Shown piece after piece: positions 44,911-55,816 of a stretch of 64,000 nt of DNA. The DNA comes from Dugong dugon (taxonomy: Eukaryota; Chordata; Mammalia; Sirenia; Dugongidae). Within the stretch, counting starts at the first letter, position 1; every line of letters starts with the position of its first letter. A program made the translations under genes and the position numbers. The stretch spans positions 93,183,601 to 93,247,600 of the forward strand of contig CM057472.1 of NCBI GenBank assembly GCA_030035585.1, written 5' to 3'. A model generated the notes under the pieces. The model saw only the letters and a program-made list of their open reading frames with translations, made no database searches and had not been told where the DNA came from.

Positions 44911-45656
44911 TATAGCACACTTGAAGCACTTACTGATGAAGATCAAAGACACAGTCTTCAATATGGATTACACCTCAACATAAAGGCAACAAAAATCCTC
45001 ATAACTAGCCCAATAAGCAACAACATGATAAACAGAGAAAGAATTAAAGTTGTCAAGGACTTCATTTTACCTGGATCCACAATCAATGCCCATGGAAGCA
45101 GCAGTCAAGAAATCAAATGACATATTACATTGGGCAAATCTGCTACAAAAGACCCCTTTAAAGTGTTAATAAGCAGACGTTACTTTGAGGACTAAGGTGC
45201 TCCTGACCCAAGCCGAAGTATTTTCAATTGCCTCATATGCATGTGAAAGCTGGACAATGAATAAGGAAGATGGAAGAATTGATGCCTTTGAATGGTGGTA
45301 TTGGTGAAGAATATTGAATATATCATGGACTGCCAGAAGACAAACAAATCTCTCTTGGAAGAAGTACCTGCTGAATGCTTCTTAGAAGCAAGGATGGTGA
45401 GACTAAGTCTCACATACTTTGGACATGTTATTAGGAGGGATCAGTCCCTGGAGAAGGACATCATGCTTGGTAAAGTAGAGAGTCAGTGAAAAAGAGGAAG
45501 ACGCTCAATGAGATGGATTGGCATAGTGGTTTCAACTATGGGCTCAAACATAGCAATAATTTTGAGGATGGTGCAGGACCAGGCAGTGTTTCTGTTTGTT
45601 ATACAGGGAGTCACTATGAGTTGGAACCGACTTGAAGGCACCTAACAACAACAACA
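44911..45656 (+). mobile_element. RTE LINE, 3' third
   Basis: Begins at cacttgaagcacttactgat (RT end) and runs through aataagcaacaacatgataa, ggatccacaatcaatgccca and gactgccagaagacaaac to the 3' tail aggcacctaacaacaacaac. A frame at 45292-45489 retains LSLTYFGHVIRRDQSLEKDI. 5'-truncated; frames are broken. Confidence 0.92.
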
Positions 45657-46114
45657 TAGCGCAAAATCAGTATTCCTCCAATCCTGATGCAGCATTCTTC
45701 TTTGTATAGTTCGGCTTCTCCAATTTATTTCCTCAGCATACAGGTTGAATAAGTATGGTGAAAGGATACAACTCTGATGCACACCTTTATTAATTTTAAT
45801 CCAGTCAGTATTCCACACAGTTGAATGTCTTTTCATAGTCAATAAAACACAGGTAAAAATCTTTCTGGTATTCTCTGCTTTCAGTCAAGATCCATCTGAC
45901 ATCAGCAATGATATCCCTTGTTCCATGTCCTTTTCTGAATCCAGCTTGAATTTCTGGCAGTTCCCTGTCGATGTAGTGCTGCAACTGTTTTTGAATTATC
46001 TTTAGCAAAACTTGACTTTGGTGTGATATAAGCAACATCATGATAAAATGGAAAATATTGAAGTTGTCAAGGATTTCACTTTACTTGGATCCACAATCAA
46101 TGTCAATGGAAGTA

Positions 46115-46265
46115 CCAACCAAAAAACCAGACCCATTGCCATCAATTTGATTCTGACTCAACAACCTATGAGACAGAGTAGAACTGCTCCATAGGGTTTT
46201 TAAGGAGCAGCTTGTGAATTTAAACTGTCAACCTTTTGGTTAGCAGCCAAGCTTTTAACCACCAT
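46115..46265 (-). mobile_element. AfroSINE nested in RTE
   Basis: Complement: aaaaccagacccattgccat, tttgattctgactcaac, gagacagagtagaactgctc, ggttagcagccaagctttta. It interrupts the RTE between ggaagta and gaaagtagcag, which look like a short target duplication. Confidence 0.9.
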
Positions 46266-46700
46266 GAAAGTAGCAGACAAGAAATCAAACATCATATTGC
46301 ATTGGGCAAATCTGCTGTAAAAGTCCTACTTAAAGTGTTAAAAAGCATTGATGTAACTTTGAGGATTAAGGTGTACCTGACTCAAGCCATGGTATTTTCA
46401 ATCACCTCAGATGCATCCAAAAGCTGGACAATGCATAAGGAAGACCGAAGAATTAATGCCTCTGAATCATGGTGTTGGAAAAGAATATTGAGTATACCAT
46501 GGACTGCCAGAAGAACAAACAAATATATATTGGAAGAAGTACAGCTAGAATGCTCCTTAAAAGCAAGGATGGCAAGGCTTCATCTCACATACTTTGGACA
46601 TATTATCAGGAGGGACCTGTCCCTGGAGAAGGACATCATGCTTGGTAAAGTAGAGGGTCAACAAAAAGAGGAAAATCCTCAACAAGATGAATTGACATAG
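46266..46700 (+). pseudogene. RTE C-terminal region, broken
   Basis: Open from within the nested SINE to 46700. It encodes the C-terminal part of the RTE polyprotein: ESWCWKRILSIPWTARRTNK, then RLHLTYFGHIIRRDLSLEKD. The upstream RT in the same orientation is absent because that part is inverted, so nothing functional is made. Confidence 0.8.
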
Positions 46701-46830
46701 TGGCTGCAACAATGGACTCAAGCTTAACAATGATTGTGAGCATGGTGCAGGACCAGACAGCATTTAGTACGGTTGTACATAGGGTCACTATGAATTGGAA
46801 CTGACTCCATGGCCTGTAACAACAACAACC

Positions 46831-47098
46831 TGAGATGACAAACACAAAGACGTTAAATTGCTTTTAAGTTATACTGTATGGTAAGTTAAAATTTATTTGA
46901 CTCTAACCTTGTCATGTCAAGACAGGGCCACAGGCAATGTGGTATTATGCAGGTTACATATATTGATGTTTATATTTATAGACCCTTAATGGTAGTTACT
47001 TCTTACAAGAAAGATTAGAAGTGAGAGATTTCTATGTTTACCCACTGTATGTCCATCTAATGAATATTTTAAGCAAACTTACATTACCTCTGAATTTG
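46831..47098 (+). repeat. Duplicated ~270-bp segment, copy 2
   Basis: Collinear with 32530-32799. It starts (tgagatgaca) right after the RTE tail ends at 46827, and another RTE tail fragment begins about 13 bases after it. Shared words are listed under copy 1. Not part of the RTE itself, since the complete RTE at 15654-18854 lacks it. Confidence 0.8.
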
Positions 47099-47110
47099 AA
47101 AATATACAAT

Positions 47111-47239
47111 TACAGTGGCTGCAACAATGGGCTTAAACATAGCAAAGATTATGAGGATGGCACAGGACCCGGCAGCATTTCGTTCTGTTGTGCATTGAGT
47201 AGCATGAGTTGGAACTAACTCAACCACACCTGACAATGA
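47111..47239 (+). mobile_element. RTE 3' end fragment
   Basis: cagtggctgcaacaatgggc, ggatggcacaggacccggca, gcatttcgttctgttgtgca and gcatgagttggaactaactc. 5'-truncated. Confidence 0.88.
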
Positions 47240-47481
47240 AACATAGCACAATATTAATTCATGTCATTTATGAAGTTGATTCTTTTATTTATAGTTGGCC
47301 ACATACCTTCACTGCTGTAGGGCTAAGTATTCTATGTATAATCTTTAAGTTTTGGACTGGAAATTTTTTATATTGTTTCTGTTCCAAAGTTTTATTATAT
47401 TCACTAAATGGTTTTAATCAAGAAAATCATATTACCTGAACTTTGTTTTGCACTATTTAGTACCTTATATATTTGATAAGT

Positions 47482-47594
47482 GGAGCCCTGGTGGCACAGT
47501 TGTTAAATGTTTGCTTGCTAACCAAAACGTCAGCAGTTCGAATCCACCAGCAGCTCTTTGGAACCCCTATAAGGCAGTTCTACCCTGCCCTATA
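47482..47594 (+). mobile_element. AfroSINE, class a, lacking the tail
   Basis: ggagccctggtggcacagtt, cagcagttcgaatccaccag, ttctaccctgccctatatta. The last ~40 bases of the normal element are gone, which is unusual because most truncations are at the 5' end. Confidence 0.88.
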
Positions 47595-47959
47595 TTACTT
47601 TGATTAAATAGTGAATTTTTTTTTTAAGTAAATTTAAGTGACATCTCAAGGGATAGATTTTTAGAATCAGTTTTGTTTACATAACTTACACAATCACTCA
47701 ATTTGTCTTCACAGACCTAACTCCTTTTCTATTGCTTCTCAAATATAACTCTTCACTTTTCCATTGCCTTATTTTCAGACTATAAGACTGAATAGTATTA
47801 TTCTAATTCAATGATCTATGAAGCTCTTATTTGTTCAGAAAAGCCACTTCAAAAAACTTCCACTAGGAGGTATTCAACAATTACTCAAATCCATTATAAG
47901 AGAAACTTAGTTTCAGTGTCCCAGTTTCTAGAATGGTAATAACCTGAAGTTCCTCTCAC
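47595..47959. other. Unique AT-rich DNA
   Basis: No feature. Confidence 0.45.
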
Positions 47960-48235
47960 AGAGAACTCTTTGATATGTATTCTCCAGTGTATGATATGTT
48001 TCCCTTTGTGCAATTCTATAGCTTTCTCCATCCTTGCACACCCTTCAAACTTTATTCATATGTGATTCTTTCATGCTGCAATTTTGTTTTTGCCATGTCT
48101 TTCTTCGTAATAGAATGTAAGTTTCTCAGGGGCATAGAATGTATAACAGTTATCTTTTATCCAATATATAAATTTTTTATGAAAAATCTTTGAAATTAGA
48201 GTAATTAATAAATGCTGAATAATAAATGATTCAAG
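47960..48235 (+). repeat. L2 LINE remnant
   Basis: cttctttcgta-like lead, tagaatgtaagtttctcagg, ggcatagaatg and taataaatgctgaataataa follow the L2 3'-end order. Confidence 0.5.
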
Positions 48236-49371
48236 GAACTAGCAACAGTTAACATAATTTGACTTAGAGACTCTTGATGCCCCTGTCTGCATACTAATTT
48301 TATATGCTACTCCTAACAACAACAACAAAAATTAATTTTTCCTTTCCCGGTTTCTTGCTTAGAATACCAGATGTTTGATCAGCAATGATGAAATGAGATG
48401 GCTTGCTGATATTCTTCAATGTTTCAAAAGAAGAAATAACTTTAACAACTTTTGAGTACATTTGTCTACAGGAAAATTATGTTTCAATTGATGGGATGAC
48501 AATTATAAGAGATTATGGAATGACTGATATTTCTTTAAAATGCATAGAAAATTTTCATTACTATTTAGAAGAATTTCAGCTTTCAGGCCATGTAATTTGG
48601 AGTGAGCCGTATTTCATCAATCCTAATAGTTCTGAAATGCTCCGTAATTTGAATGTTACATCTAAAAGCAACACAAAAGACTTGTCCAGAGAATAATTGT
48701 TATGAGAAGTTATTCTCTAGTCCTTTTCTTCTTGCCTATTACAGTCTGAAAGTTTCAAGGAGTAGAACTCACATAAATTTTGCACAGTCTTAATAGTGCT
48801 ATCATTAATATTTAACTGGATTCTTTCCCCAAAAGAATACAACATGATGATATAAAAATGTCTCCTTGAAATAAGCTGACTGTTTTTAGGACCAAAAGCT
48901 GTATTTTTCAGCCAAAGTTTAAACTGTGTCTAACTACATATATGCAGGGAAAAAATATTATGAACAGTGAAATTGTTTTTCTGTTTCTTAGGAGAGAGCT
49001 TACTTTTACAGGGTCTCATGGTTAGAGTACATGTTCATCTGAGACCTACAACACAGCAAGAAACAAAGAGTCATTAAAGAGACTTTATAGTTTCTAAGAA
49101 TATTGTTCAAAAGCCCACCTTCCCGGGGAAGTCCTCACTGTTTACATACTCTTTTCATCCTATAACTCAACCTAAATTTTGTGAATAATTTAACATAAGC
49201 TTATAAAAGCAGTGTCATAAAAAAGGCAATGCTATTGCTTTACCAATCTAATGAGTCTGGGTTTAAAACCTATTTTACCATAATTCCAAGGGTATTCAAA
49301 ATTTCAGTACAAATTTAAATAGTGGCTGCAACAAACATTACAATAATTCAAAACTATTATATGAGAGAATT
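48236..49371. other. Unique AT-rich DNA
   Basis: A 97-codon frame (48403-48696) has no recognisable domain, and frames of this length are expected by chance in AT-rich DNA of this size. No other feature. Confidence 0.5.
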
Positions 49372-49440
49372 TTTCATGTGCCAGGAATAATAATAGGAGC
49401 TTTACAAGTATTATTTTCACATTCAAATGCTGCAAGGTAG
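49372..49440 (-). repeat. MIR fragment
   Basis: catgtgccaggaataataat, gagctttacaagtattattt and tgctgcaaggtag follow the MIR complement. Confidence 0.45.
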
Positions 49441-49487
49441 CTCTTTTTTTCCTTTTCTATTTTTTTTTTTTTGAAGGGTTCAACTCA

Positions 49488-49856
49488 ATGATTTTAAAAA
49501 AATTTTTTTTATTGTACTTTAGATGAAGTTTTATAGAACAAATAGTTTCTCATTAAACAGTCAGTAAACATATTGTTTTATGACATTGGTTAAAAACCCC
49601 ATGACATGTCAACACTCTCCCTTTTCGAACTTGGAGGACGTTTTCTTTGGTGAAAATACACATAGCCAAAGTTACACCATTTCAAAAGTTTCTACATGTA
49701 CAGTTCAGTGACATTGATTACATTCTTCAGTTGTGCTGCTATTCTCACTATCCTTTTCCAAATTATTCCATCACCATTATCTTCAACTCACTGCCCCCTA
49801 GGCAACCCATTAAACATTTTGTGAGTTGCTGTTGTCAATTTGATCTCACATAATTT
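49488..49856 (-). mobile_element. L1 3' end, antisense, short copy
   Basis: The tail complement (ttgtactttagatgaag, gttaaaaaccccatgacatg, tcaacactctcccttttcg) matches the tail of the next L1. It is followed by an L1-type 3' region (ttctacatgtacagttcagt, gacattgattacattcttca, actcactgccccctaggc). Truncated at its 5' side where the next L1 tail begins. Confidence 0.75.
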
Positions 49857-51084
49857 TTTTTTTTTGTAACTTAGATGAAGGTTTGCAGAACCAATAGTTT
49901 GTCCTTAAACAGTTAGTACCCATATTGCCCTATGACAATAGTTAACAACCCCATGACATGTCAACACTGACCTTGGGTTCCCTATCACCAGCTTTCCTGT
50001 CCCCTCCTGCCTTCTAGTCCTTGTACGTGGACTGCTGTGCCTCATTAGTCACATTTTGCTTTATGGGGCTGTCCAATCCCCAGCTGAATGGTAAACTTCA
50101 GGAATGCCTTCACCACTGAGCTAAAAGGGTGTCCAGGGGTCATACTCGGGGTTTCTCCAGTCTGTCAGGCCAGTAAATCTGGTCTTTTTTTGTGTGTGTG
50201 AGTTAGAATTTTGTTCTACATCCTTTACCAGCTCTGTCCAGGACCCTCTATTGTGATCCCAATCAGAACAGTCAGTGGTGGTAGCTGGGCACCATCTAGC
50301 GGTACTGGAGGAGGCCGTGGTAGTTGTGGGCCATTAGTCCTTTGGACTAATCTTTTCCTTGTATCTTGTTCTCTTCATTCTCCCTTGCTCCCGAAGGGGT
50401 GAAACTAGTGGAGTATCTTAGACGGCTGCTCACAGGCTTTTAAGACCCCAGACACTACTCACCAAGGTAGAATGTAGACATTGTCTTTATAAACTGTGTT
50501 ATGCCAGTTGCGCTAGATGTTCCCCAAGACCGTGGTCCCCACAGCCCTCCGCCCAGCACTTCAGTTCCTCCGGCAGTTTGGAAATGTCCATGGAGCTTCC
50601 ATGACCTTTCTTTGTAAAAGCTGTACTGGCTTCCCCAGTATTGTGTACAATCTTACCCTTCAGGAAAATTACCACTTATCTATTGTCTATTTAGTATTTC
50701 CCCCCAACCCTTCCTATAGCTCGTTACCAACAAAGATTGTTTCTTTTCGCGTGTAAACTTTTACATGAGTTTTTACAGTAGAGGTCTCGTGCAATATTTG
50801 TCCTTTTGTGACTGACTTATTTCACTCAGCATAATGTCCTCCAGTTTCATCCATGTTATGAGATGCTTCACAGATTCATCACTGTTCTTTATCTTTGCAT
50901 TATACTCCGTTGTGTGTATGTACCATAGTTTGTTTATCCATTCATCTATTGATGGACATCTAGGTTGTTTCCATCTTTTTGCTGTTGTGAACAGTGCTGC
51001 AATGAACATGGGTGTGCATAAGTCTATTCTTGTTACGACTCTTATTTCTCTAGGATGTTCCTAGGAGTGTGATTGCATTTTTTT
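49857..51084 (-). mobile_element. L1 3' end with ORF2 tail, antisense
   Basis: The poly-A complement lies at about 49852-49865, then 3' untranslated sequence up to about 50770. The end of ORF2 occupies 50773-51060. The 5' truncation point is near 51084, next to a 23-base T-run. It is younger-looking than the old L1 at 9560 because the coding tail is still open for about 78 codons. Confidence 0.85.
50773..51060 (-). pseudogene. L1 ORF2 C-terminal tail
   Basis: Encodes MFIAALFTTAKRWKQPRCPS, then DEWINKLWYIHTTEYNAKIK and TWMKLEDIMLSEISQSQKDK to a stop. This is the family's familiar C-terminus, the end of the endonuclease-reverse transcriptase protein. A stop lies just upstream of the retained Met. 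The endonuclease and reverse transcriptase domains are missing altogether. Confidence 0.9.
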
Positions 51085-51499
51085 AGTGTTTTTTTTTTTT
51101 TTTTTTTTTTGTGGTGCTGACGTTTTCTTTGTTCCTCTTACTCTCCTGTGCTGACTTCCTTTTGTTTGTTGATTTTTTTTAAATTTCTTTTGTTTTTGTA
51201 AGTTTTGTTTTTACTGAGACTTTATCTTTTTCTTCTTTATTTTGAAATTTCTTGAAATTTACCCTTATCTTCCTATTTGAACTAGTCTATTATTACTTGG
51301 TATCGCCTTGTTTTTCTCTCCATTAGAAGGTTCTATACCTACACCATTTATTCACTCTTTTATTGTTCTGATGCTGTTGTCATTTACACATTAACCTCTC
51401 TGGTTCCCTGTTGTAATTCTTTCGGTTTTGCATAGTCCTTAAGAATTCATTTCCTAGGTTGGTATCTGGCTACTACAATCCTGTGTCCTAGATTCAGCC

Positions 51500-52479
51500 T
51501 GTGGTCTGACGTTGTTTGTTCTCAGATCGAAGGACTCCCTTTAATAAGTCTTGTAAATTTGGTTTGGTTTTTACATGGTTCCTTAGTTTCTGTTTATCTG
51601 GAAATGACCTAATTTCACCATCATATTTGAACGACAGTTTTGCAGGATATATTATTCTTGGCTGTCAATTTTTTTTCTTTCAAGGCTTTATGTATGTAGT
51701 CCCATTGCCTTCTTATCTGCATGGTTTCTGCCTAATAATCCGAGCTTAGTCTTATTGTTTCTCCTCTGTATGTGACTTTTAGTTTTTCTCAAGCTGCTCT
51801 CAGGATTCTTTCTTTGTCTTTGGTTTTAGTGAGTCTGATTATGATATGCCTTGGTGATTCGCTTTTGGGGTCTATCCTATATGGGGCTTGTTGAGTTTCT
51901 TGGATGGTCAGCTTTTCATCTTTCATGATATTGGGGTTTCTGTCAGCAATTCATCAGTGATTCTCTGTGTTTTTTGTTTTCTCCCCATGTTCTGGAACTC
52001 TGAGCACTTGCAGGTTTTTGCTTTTGATTGTATCCCACATAATTCTCAGGGTTTCTTCATTTTTATTTGTTCTTTTTTCTGTTTTTTCCTCAAACAGAGT
52101 TGTGTCCAAGAGTTTGTCTTCAATTTCGCTGATCCTATCTTCCATTGTTTCAAATCTGCTCCTTAGCCCTTCTATGACACTGTCCATTTCTGAAATCTTG
52201 TTGTTTATCTTTTGGATTTCTAATTGTTGTTTTGTATGATTTTTAGTTGTGAATTTATTTTAGCTTTTGTTCCTGCATTATTTTCTTGAATTCTTCCATT
52301 TTTTTGTCTGTATTTTCCATGAATTTGTCTATTTTTTCCTCATTTTTGCCTGCTTTTTGCTTCAACTCTTGGATAATTCTGAATATTAGAGTTCTGAATT
52401 CCCTATCAGTTAGGTCTAGTGCCTTTTCTTCTACTGGAAGGTCATCTGGTATTTTATTCTGGATGCCTACTGGAACCAT
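51500..52479 (-). pseudogene. L1 ORF1, broken
   Basis: ORF1p is the RNA-binding coiled-coil protein of L1. The frame 52479-52255 gives a charged, heptad-rich stretch (LTDREFRTLIFRIIQELKQK, GKNEEKIDKFMENTDKKMEE). The frame 52187-51954 gives more coiled coil (MEDRISEIEDKLLD) and the start of the RRM (NEETLRIMWDTIKSKNLQVL). The C-terminal part continues, broken by stops, to about 51500. The parts are in different frames, so no protein is made. Confidence 0.75.
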
Positions 52480-53778
52480 CCTGTCCTGTTTTAGTAAGTG
52501 TTTTGATATTGTCTGCTATCTTCGGGGCATTCAGTGATTATTTTTCTTATTTATTGATTGTAGATTTGTTTGTTTAGTCCTGCTTTTTTGTTTTGTTTGG
52601 TTATGTCTGAGTAGGCAGGCTGTTTTTTGTTTGCTCGTCTGTGGGCATGATACTTTTCACTTCCTTCTCCAATGGGTAGGGTCAGTCACTCAGGTATGGT
52701 ACAGGAGGGCAGGTCCAGTTGAAGGGGATTTTCTGTGATGGGTTGTTTGTGGCACATAACAGGGCTGGCAGTGCGGACTGGGAATCAGTAGAGGGCAGGT
52801 TCCAGTAGGCCGTGACTGTGCTGCTTTGGAGTGTGATGTTCAGTGCACAGTGCAGGTAGGCAGGAAGGAGGGAGTAGGTTGTGATGTGTGGAGCTAAGAT
52901 GGATATGGGAAAGAGGAGAGAGGAACAGGAGCCAAAAACATACACACAAACAAAAAAGAGTGCTAAGGGAGCTTCCCATTGGAGTGGAGAGATGAGAGAC
53001 TGAGAACTGGGGAAAAACAAAAATAAAAAAAAAAGGAAAATGGTAAAAGAAAAAAAATGAATAAATTGAGAGACTGGAAATGAAGAAAGACAAAAAGTGA
53101 ATAAGAGAAAGAAGAAAACAAAACAAAGAAACAAGCAAACAAAAAAAACCAAAAACAACAAAAAATACAAAACAAACAACAACAAAAAAAAAAACTAGAG
53201 AAAAGAAATGCTCCAGGGATGTCCCTGTGCATCTGTGCAGAGTAAGAGAGTACCTTCCAAGCTGCATGGTACTGCTCACTAGAAGGGCTCCCAAGCCAAG
53301 AAAGAAAAAGAAAACAAACAGAACAAATCAGAGCAAACAAACAAAAAAGCCCCGGGGGTCCCAGTAACATGGCTGCTCGGGCTGGTAAGCAGTTTCACAG
53401 TTGAGCGGTGTTTCACGCACTTTCAGGAAGAAGCAAAAACGGTGCACAGAGCCAGGTATTTGAGAGAAAGGACAGGGAGGAGATGAGGGGTAAGCAAGAA
53501 ATCTAAAGAAGTGGAAAAAAGCAACACCAACAGCCATCAAAAGGCACTCAGGGAGCCAGCCAGTGAAGGCGGGTGGATTCCAAGTGACACCAGAGTGAAG
53601 CTGGGGCTTCCCGACCAAGAGACTGTCACTGCAGGAAGCAGAGGAGGCTAAGTGGGGGTGAAGAAAAGTGGGGCATTGGAAAGCCTTTATCGCTGGTTAC
53701 CAGTTGTTCTGACTCCTGTTGGAAGCTACGTGAAGCTGCTTTCTTGTACCCCCTGTTCGGTGATCTGCAATAGGTGTC

Positions 53779-53789
53779 CAAGATGGCAG
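53779..53789 (-). promoter_or_regulatory. YY1-type motif in L1 5' region
   Basis: Sense-strand CTGCCATCTTG, about 230 bases inside the element, at the same place as CCGCCATCTTG at 1629-1639. One base differs, at a CpG in the other copy, as expected from CpG decay. Confidence 0.45.
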
Positions 53790-54010
53790 ATCCGTGCTGC
53801 AGTAGCTGATAGGGGACTTCTGCATGTATCTCTCCTTGCTCTCTGTTCTCGGCCAGTTTTTTATTCTATTCAGTGGTTGGCTGAGCTCTTTATCTCTTCA
53901 TTTGATTCTTAGGGTTTCAGGATTGACATGTGGCTTTGTTTGACTTAGTTTTTCTGATCTTTGCTGCCGAGGGATGGCATGGTGCTTCTGACTATTGCAC
54001 CATGTTGTCC

Positions 54011-55816
54011 AGAAGTCTTTTTTTTGTCTATTTTGTAGAAGGAATCAATTTAGTCCCAGGAGACTGTGTTATTTACCCAAGGCCACTTGTCTAATAATTG
54101 TCAAATGTGAAAATAACCTTCCTTATAAATTATTTCACAATGGCTATGGCTATGTTTACCCTGCTCAAGTTTTTATTTATCTTGTCTGTAGACAAACTTC
54201 TTCCCTAATAAAATAGTAAACTAATTCAGGTCAAAAACTGAATGCCACCCAAATGCTGTTGCTTTACTAATAACCTAAACAGTAGGATACATACTGTTGA
54301 CATTTCATATCACTAATGACCATGGAATTATTAAGATGTGATTCATGCAGAGAAAAAAAGTTACTGAATCTTAGGCTTGCAGAGTTAATTGAATCAACAG
54401 GTTTCGAACTGCACGGGTAAAAATAAAATGCATTAATGGTGTCATTCAGTCCCATAATTCACTCTTATGAATCATGCTGATGCCTCTGTAGATAAGACAA
54501 AGATAAAAGCGTGTTGTTATAATTTGTTCATATATCAGTCCAGTGAGGTGAGGATGGAAAATGTAATACTAGAAAGACTTATCTTCCAACTGTCAAAGAT
54601 TACCAGTTTTAAAACTGGAATCAAAGTATTACATCTTTAGATTCAATGGACAATCATACTGACACTAAAGTCTGGACTTCAATTTTCATTAGAAATTTTT
54701 ATGGGTCCCTTACAACTGCCTTTTGAAAACTAAATCTAATTAAAGGAAATGGCAAACGGATATGCAGCTTTATTAAAGCTACTCAGTCCCAGAAATTTAC
54801 TTTGCAACAACAAAGCCATCAGTATTTTAAGGATATTCACATACATGTACATGAACACAGTATTTAGTATCAGCCCTCAAAGAGCTTACAGTTTAGGTGG
54901 GGAGATAGTATCGTTATGCAGAAAATAAATTTTCACAATTTAAGATAATGAGACTGCACATTTTCAGAAATGAGAAATTAATATGGGTTTGAGTAATCAG
55001 TATGGAAGGAAATCATAGAAAGCATGGAACCTGGCCAAGCTTGAAAGATGAATAGAGTCTGGATAGGTACAATATTGATTCATTCCAGAAAAGGAAGGTC
55101 AGAAGTACATCAAGGCACATATATAAAATATTGTAGGAAATATCAAGCACACCCTCACATATATAAATTGTTTGTTGGAAAAAAATAAGTGAAAAGGTTG
55201 TTATCATTTATATGTCATATAAATAATTATATAATTCTCTTCCAATTACATAGACTGTTGGTACACAAACAGATTGAAAGGAGTGACATTTGAAATAATG
55301 TGTTAGGAAAAAGCGAAACCCAAATAGATGGCCAGTATCAAGTAGTATCCATTAATGAGTTTTGGGTGTGTAGTTATCCCAGAGTTGAGTAGTGAGCAGA
55401 GAGATAAATTGCCTTGCCCAATATAGTGAGGCATCTGTGTTTCAACAAAAGCCCTTTGAAAGGAGAACAGTGAGCTAAACAAAATGGCAGGAAGCTTATG
55501 ATTGAAGAGAAAGGTAGTCATTAAAAGATTCACAATTGCAAGATGTTGAAGCACCTTTAAAAACAGAACTGGTAATATTCAATTTTAAGTGATATGAAAT
55601 ACCTCTAACTCTCCAGCATTTGGTCAAGTCTGCTACTCACAGACTTTTTTTGTGATGTTGTTTTGAGAAAAACTGAAGAGAAGTACTAATTTCCAAATCC
55701 AGATTTGTTCAGATCAGAAGGAAGAGAATAAATACAAGATGTAAGTGAGATTACAAATTCAAATAGAACATGGACTGTTTATACTAGGTTTGGCTACTAT
55801 CATACAATCATAAATG
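54011..55816. other. Unique DNA
   Basis: A weak old-LINE-like piece at 54870-54910 (agccctcaaagagcttacag). No gene; frames up to 83 codons have no domain. Confidence 0.45.

Larger units (their letters stand above)
45657..46827 (+). mobile_element. RTE LINE with inverted 5' part (twin-priming type)
   Basis: The left part, 45657-46029, is RTE reverse transcriptase sequence in reverse orientation. Minus-strand frames carry ELPEIQAGFRKGHGTRDIIA and QSCILSPYLFNLYAEEI. It joins directly at gtgtgatataagcaacatca to sense-strand RTE 3' sequence, 46028-46827, starting aagcaacatcatgataaa. The inverted segment comes from just upstream of the sense segment, and about 150 bases of element are missing between them. 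This is the arrangement expected of 5' inversion during target-primed reverse transcription. An AfroSINE is nested in the sense part. The tail is ggcctgtaacaacaacaac. Confidence 0.85.
51085..54010 (-). mobile_element. ORF1-only L1 element (half-L1 / HAL1-like)
   Basis: On the minus strand the order is: 5' region (54010 to about 52480), ORF1 (about 52479 to 51500), an A-rich 3' stretch (51500-51113) and a 23-base A-run (51090-51112). No ORF2 sequence lies between ORF1 and the A-run. This is the architecture of HAL1 elements, which keep only L1 ORF1. The alternative is that 49857-54010 was once a single L1 that lost about 4 kb, with the A-run marking the deletion joint. The A-run favours two insertions. 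The 5' region is the same family as 1-1870 but without its tandem duplication. Confidence 0.6.

Noticed and set aside
48403..48696. 97-codon frame in unique DNA
   Set aside because: No recognisable domain, no splice context, and many frames of this size are expected by chance in 64 kb of AT-rich DNA.
52682..53370. Three overlapping minus-strand frames of 135-169 codons
   Set aside because: All three frames of the same pyrimidine-rich L1 5' strand are open at once, which is a composition effect and not coding.
49857..54010. One full-length L1
   Set aside because: Most of ORF2 is missing and a long A-run separates the parts, so a single intact L1 is excluded; two insertions or a large deletion remain possible.
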